Shown here in pieces: positions 6,556 to 9,603 of a DNA stretch of 9,603 nucleotides. Under the pieces are notes generated by a model. That model did not search any database, had not been told where the DNA came from, and saw only the letters and a program-made list of their open reading frames with translations. Source of the DNA: Phycisphaerales bacterium UBA1910 (GTDB taxonomy: Bacteria; Planctomycetota; Phycisphaerae; Phycisphaerales; UBA1924); assembly GCA_002337545.1 (NCBI GenBank), contig DDGE01000004.1:1-9603 (forward strand), given 5' to 3'. The stretch's first letter is position 1; each line of letters starts with the position of its first letter. The position numbers were made by a program, and so were the translations under genes.

Positions 6556-8427
6556 ATGCCCATATTCCTCCGATGGTTATTACGACTCGGACCCGCGAAC
6601 CCCATCGCCGTGCGATTGGTGCAGAACGCGTCGCGCCGATCCAAGCACCTCTATGTCCGCAGCGCCTACCTCGCGGTGCTCATCCTCGTGCTGCTCTGGG
6701 CGATGCTCGCCAACTCGCCGGGCTCGAATGTTTCATACCGTGAGCTCGCGTCCGCCGGCGCGACGAGCTTCGCGCTCATCGCGTACCTCCAGGTCGGGCT
6801 CATCTGCGTCATCGCCCCCGTCTTCATGGCCGGCGCGATCGCACAGGAAGCCAACCCCAAGACCTGGGACATCATCCTCACCACCCCCATGTCCAAGCTC
6901 GAGATCGTGCTAGGCAACCTCTTCGGGCGTCTCTTCTTCGTCCTCGCCCTCCTCTTCGCCTCGCTCCCGCTCTTCGCGCTCACCCAGTTCTTCGGCGGCG
7001 TGCCCGGCAAGTCCATCATCAACGCCTACATCGTCTCCGCGGGTGCCGCGACCCTCGTGGGCGCGATCGCGATCGCGCTCTCCGTGTCGCGACTCGCGGG
7101 ACAACGAGCCGTATTCACCTTCTATGTCTCCGTCGTCACCTACATCGCGACGACCATCGCGATCGACGCCTGGCTGCGCACCCGCGGGATGGGTATGGGA
7201 TCCAACGGTGACGGCGTCACCGTCTTCACCGCGCTCAACCCCTTCCTCGCGATCCGCGCCCAACTCTCCCCCACCACCTACCCCAGCGCCGACCCGGGCG
7301 CGTACTCAGGTATCGCAGGATTCATGCTCTCATCACCCGCCGCGGCATGGAGTACCTTCTCGATCCTCATCTCTGTCTTCCTCGCGGGGTTCTCGACCCT
7401 GACCGTCCGCTCGGGCGGGCTCAAGCGCGTCACCCAGAACGCGACATCCGCCCCTTGGTATCGCAAGATGTTCGGGCTCACAGGTGCCGACGAAGAACAC
7501 CGCCCACCCCGCACCGTGTGGTCCAATCCCATCGCGTGGCGCGAAGCGGCGGCCCGCAACGCAACGCTTGGGCGCATGCTCGCACGCTGGTCCTTCGTCT
7601 CTCTCGGCGCACTCACTGCACTCGTCGTCGTCATTCTCTACCACACGGGCACGCTCAATACCAACGACTTCCGATTCATCATCAAGTCGCTCGTCTTCAC
7701 CGAGGTTTTCCTGATCTCGCTCGTCGCGCTGAACATGGCCGCCACCGCCGTCGCGGGCGAGCGCGAAGACGGCACGCTGGATCTCATCCTCACCACACCC
7801 ATCACGCCCAAGCTCTACCTTTCGGGCAAAATGCGCGGGCTCGTGGCGTACCTGCTCCCGCTCATCGCTGTCCCGGTGTTCACCCTCCTCGTCGCGGGGC
7901 TCTACGCCATGTTCGGCGGGTTCGGGAAGAAGGAACTCGCCCAGTACACACACAAGGTCCCCGGCGGCGGTTCGTTCGATGTCCCCGTCATCATCCCCGA
8001 AGCCGGGATTGTCCTCGCGGTCATGCTCGTGCCGTTCATCGCGTTCTGTGTGATGATCGGGCTGCACTGGTCGCTCAAGAGCAAGGGCACCCTCTCGGCC
8101 GTGGTCGGTACCGTCGCGGTGGTCTTCATCTCCGCGGGGATACTCGGGATGTGCGGCTGGGCGAGTGCCTCCGATATGCCCGTCATCGGCCCAGCACTTG
8201 CCGCGCTCTCGCCTGCGTCCCTGATCGACGCGATGGTCTCACCGGTCGAACGACTCGACGAGACCGTGAACCAGCCCGGCGAGGAAGGACTCGTTGTCGC
8301 ACGCATGGCGATGGGGATCGGCGCCGTCGTCAGCGCCGGCATCTACATCGCCATCGTCTACGGCGTGCTCACCGCGATGGTCCGCAACTTCGACTTCACG
8401 GTCCGGAAACTGGCGGGGACGAAATAA
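6556..8427 (+). CDS. ABC-2 family transporter permease with two fused modules
   Basis: A 623-aa integral membrane protein with about 12 predicted helices (near 32-52, 71-95, 126-146, 157-179, 187-203, 257-282, 347-363, 376-402, 431-450, 483-504, 516-535 and 582-609). It looks like two ABC-2 permease modules in tandem. Each begins with NPIA and basic residues (15-18 and 334-337) and carries the typical coupling segment before a helix: TWDIILTTPMSKLEIVLG (103-120) and GEREDGTLDLILTTPITP (401-418). In this family the segment contacts a separate ATPase subunit, but no ATPase gene is in the window, so the partner must lie elsewhere. Export substrate is unknown. The ATG is preceded by no ribosome site. 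The N-terminal NPIA segment belongs to the family, so the start is probably right, and translation may be leaderless. Confidence 0.85.
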   Translation: MPIFLRWLLRLGPANPIAVRLVQNASRRSKHLYVRSAYLAVLILVLLWAMLANSPGSNVSYRELASAGATSFALIAYLQVGLICVIAPVFMAGAIAQEANPKTWDIILTTPMSKLEIVLGNLFGRLFFVLALLFASLPLFALTQFFGGVPGKSIINAYIVSAGAATLVGAIAIALSVSRLAGQRAVFTFYVSVVTYIATTIAIDAWLRTRGMGMGSNGDGVTVFTALNPFLAIRAQLSPTTYPSADPGAYSGIAGFMLSSPAAAWSTFSILISVFLAGFSTLTVRSGGLKRVTQNATSAPWYRKMFGLTGADEEHRPPRTVWSNPIAWREAAARNATLGRMLARWSFVSLGALTALVVVILYHTGTLNTNDFRFIIKSLVFTEVFLISLVALNMAATAVAGEREDGTLDLILTTPITPKLYLSGKMRGLVAYLLPLIAVPVFTLLVAGLYAMFGGFGKKELAQYTHKVPGGGSFDVPVIIPEAGIVLAVMLVPFIAFCVMIGLHWSLKSKGTLSAVVGTVAVVFISAGILGMCGWASASDMPVIGPALAALSPASLIDAMVSPVERLDETVNQPGEEGLVVARMAMGIGAVVSAGIYIAIVYGVLTAMVRNFDFTVRKLAGTK

Positions 8428-8439
8428 CAATCTCTTGTT

Positions 8440-8454
8440 TATCTCTATGAGATA
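8440..8454. promoter_or_regulatory. Inverted repeat upstream of the PEP-CTERM-like gene
   Basis: TATCTC and GAGATA form perfect 6-bp arms around TAT, between the permease stop and the next gene. A second near-palindrome, TGTGCAT and ATGCGCA, lies at 8462-8479. No T-run follows, so an operator is more likely than a terminator. I found no convincing -35/-10 pair here. Confidence 0.25.
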
Positions 8455-8503
8455 TGCCCATTGTGCATTATCATGCGCAGAACATACTTACAGGAGATAC
8501 GAC

Positions 8504-9049
8504 ATGATCATCAAGTTTGCCGCACTATCCACCGCCATGTTCGCCGCCCCGCTTTTCGCGCAGGACACCATTGATATTTCCGGCCTGCAGTCATGGAACA
8601 CCGACGGTGATCCCTCGAACGAGACCGGGGTGTACTATCCCGGCTCGCTCGATCCTGAACTCGGATACATCATCCTTCAGATCGACTACGACATCACCAT
8701 CCAGACCTTCGGAGATTCGTGGCTCAGCGAAGTCAACCTGCGCTACGGGAACTCTGATGGCACCTTCCATGGTTCATGGCCGGATGTGCTAACGCCCGGG
8801 CTCGGCTCCGATTTCAGCGGCACTCAACGCTTCACCGGTTCATTCCAGACGGATATCCACCTGAACCTCGATGGCGAGTTCCATGTCGAGCTCTTCGAAA
8901 GCTTTGACGATGACCCTTTCGCTGCCGACGCCGTCCTGCTTCCCGGCTCCACTCTGACCTTCGGGCGTTTCATCCCGGCCCCATCCGGCACCACGCTCCT
9001 TGGGTTCGGCATACTCGCGGCCTGCAGACGCAAGCGCCCTGCCTGTTAA
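8504..9049 (+). CDS. Small exported protein with PEP-CTERM-like sorting tail
   Basis: A 181-aa protein. Residues 1-19 form a short signal peptide (MIIKFAALSTAMFAAPLFA, cleavage before Gln20). The mature part (20-150) is acidic, rich in G, S, T, D and aromatic residues, and patterned like beta-strands; I know no domain for it. The end has the three parts of a PEP-CTERM signal: IPAPSG (157-162), a hydrophobic segment TTLLGFGILAA (163-173) and a basic cluster CRRKR (174-178). The motif is PAP rather than PEP, a common planctomycete form. Family knowledge suggests processing by an exosortase and delivery to the envelope or matrix; none is encoded here. The start is set by AGGAG (8492-8496), 7 nt before ATG 8504. 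The frame is open further upstream into the permease gene, but without support. Confidence 0.82.
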   Translation: MIIKFAALSTAMFAAPLFAQDTIDISGLQSWNTDGDPSNETGVYYPGSLDPELGYIILQIDYDITIQTFGDSWLSEVNLRYGNSDGTFHGSWPDVLTPGLGSDFSGTQRFTGSFQTDIHLNLDGEFHVELFESFDDDPFAADAVLLPGSTLTFGRFIPAPSGTTLLGFGILAACRRKRPAC

Positions 9050-9067
9050 GATGAACCCAAGTTCATC
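9050..9067 (+). terminator. Stem-loop directly after the PEP-CTERM-like gene
   Basis: GATGAAC (9050-9056) and GTTCATC (9061-9067) pair perfectly around CCAA, beginning one base after the TAA stop. It is followed by CCCCGC, not by T residues, so it is a poor intrinsic terminator and may instead protect or process the 3' end. Confidence 0.3.
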
Positions 9068-9134
9068 CCCGCATCATCATGCGTTCAGCCCAATCCATCA
9101 TGCTCTTGGTTCAACCCGAGAGATTGGATCTAGC

Positions 9135-9305
9135 ATGAACGCGAAACAACGCACACAACTCGTCCTTTGGGCACTCGTTCTCCTCGGCATCGCCATGATC
9201 GTCATCGGTGCGTTGGGCCCCATCGCCCCGCCGATCATCACCGGCGTCGGCTTTATTCTGATTGCGTGGTGGATGGGCACCTCACCCCGTGCAGGCACGA
9301 GATGA
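9135..9305 (+). CDS. Small two-helix membrane protein, hypothetical
   Basis: A 56-aa protein: a short basic start (MNAKQRTQ), a hydrophobic helix (about 9-28, LVLWALVLLGIAMIVIGALG), a PIAPP turn, a second hydrophobic helix (about 33-48, ending AWWMG), and a basic tail. I recognise no family. The frame is open from further upstream, including an ATG at 9051, but that would add a polar, His/Ser-rich stretch without a ribosome site. ATG 9135 is preceded by a weak GAGAG about 12 nt away. The stop overlaps the next start (ATGA at 9302-9305), which argues that both genes are real and translated together. Function is unknown. Confidence 0.6.
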   Translation: MNAKQRTQLVLWALVLLGIAMIVIGALGPIAPPIITGVGFILIAWWMGTSPRAGTR

Positions 9306-9571
9306 CCATGTACCTGCTCGCATCCGATCGCCCATTCGACCTGGATATCGGTGCGCAGTTCCCCGACTATCACTTCGTCTGGGACCACGCCGTGCTTATC
9401 GAATCCGAGCAGTCACAATCACGGGTCTACCACGCGATCAAGCACGCCCTGCCCACAGGCACGCCGCTGATGATCGCGATCCTCGACCATCAGCCGAAGT
9501 TCAAGGGTGCCAAGCCCGGCCTGCTCAAGTGGCTCCGAGAGCGCTACGACTCGATGCCCGCGCGATACTGA
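9302..9571 (+). CDS. Hypothetical protein, 89 aa, coupled to the preceding small gene
   Basis: An 89-aa soluble protein starting MTMYLLASDRPFDLDIGAQ and ending KWLRERYDSMPARY. It has no signal peptide or membrane segment. The alternation of hydrophobic stretches (YHFVWDHAVLIE, TPLMIAILDH) with polar helices suggests a small alpha/beta fold. I do not recognise a family or catalytic motif. The start overlaps the stop of the upstream gene in an ATGA arrangement, typical of translational coupling; a second in-frame ATG at 9308 is equally possible and would shorten it by two residues. C/G-rich third positions match the neighbouring genes. The last 32 bp of the window after its stop show nothing of note. 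Confidence 0.65.
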   Translation: MTMYLLASDRPFDLDIGAQFPDYHFVWDHAVLIESEQSQSRVYHAIKHALPTGTPLMIAILDHQPKFKGAKPGLLKWLRERYDSMPARY

Positions 9572-9603
9572 AACCGGTTCAATCCAGCCGCTTATCCCGC
9601 GAT

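Noticed and set aside
6158..6644. Minus-strand frames of 125 and 141 codons across the intergenic repeats
   Set aside because: They translate the palindromic repeats into Pro/Arg/Ser/Cys-rich sequence without motifs or ribosome sites.
7333..8067. 244-codon minus-strand frame and the 367-codon plus-strand frame at 7347-8450
   Set aside because: Arg/Asp/His-rich shadows of the permease gene, which alone shows regular membrane helices and family motifs.
1..9603. CRISPR array, tRNA, rRNA, transposase or a defence system
   Set aside because: No evenly spaced direct repeats, no cloverleaf sequence and no transposase, nuclease or defence-type protein motif was found on either strand.

Overview
The window looks like part of a chromosome from a planctomycete, most probably of the Phycisphaerae. 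It is GC-rich with strong C/G bias at third codon positions. It encodes a secreted protein ending in a two-loop dockerin-like domain of the kind common in Phycisphaerales, a short exported protein with a PEP-CTERM-like tail, a truncated beta-helix surface protein, and a fused double-module ABC-2 permease beginning with an NPIA motif. The taxonomic call rests on remembered family style and was not tested by a search.

Layout. Positions 1-3041 hold three genes on the minus strand: a beta-helix protein cut by the left edge (1-346), a dockerin-like exported protein (501-1370), and lpdA, dihydrolipoyl dehydrogenase (1500-3041, GTG start). A clear intrinsic terminator (1441-1466) separates lpdA from the dockerin gene. 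A 513-bp divergent intergenic region (3042-3554) holds a minus-strand TATAAT box for lpdA and, toward clpC, a near-consensus sigma-54 promoter sequence and a small inverted repeat. clpC (3555-6104, plus strand) is complete and ends in a strong intrinsic terminator.

Positions 6105-6555 have no convincing gene but contain three kinds of inverted repeat. The most striking is a two-hairpin element with 14-bp perfect inverted ends (6422-6513), just upstream of the permease. The permease (6556-8427) has no Shine-Dalgarno sequence and a TATAAA box 8 nt before its ATG, so its mRNA may be leaderless. Then follow the PEP-CTERM-like exported protein (8504-9049) and a translationally coupled pair of small genes, a 56-aa two-helix membrane protein (9135-9305) and an 89-aa unknown (9302-9571).

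How the genes work together. They do not form one pathway. lpdA (2-oxoacid dehydrogenase E3) and clpC (protein quality control) are housekeeping genes in separate transcription units. The rest are envelope or surface genes with no visible partner: no ATPase for the permease, no cohesin for the dockerin and no exosortase for the PEP-CTERM protein. I do not see a convincing new multi-gene system. The items most worth a second look are the 6422-6513 palindromic element, the sigma-54-like site upstream of clpC, the apparently leaderless permease and the coupled small genes at the right end.
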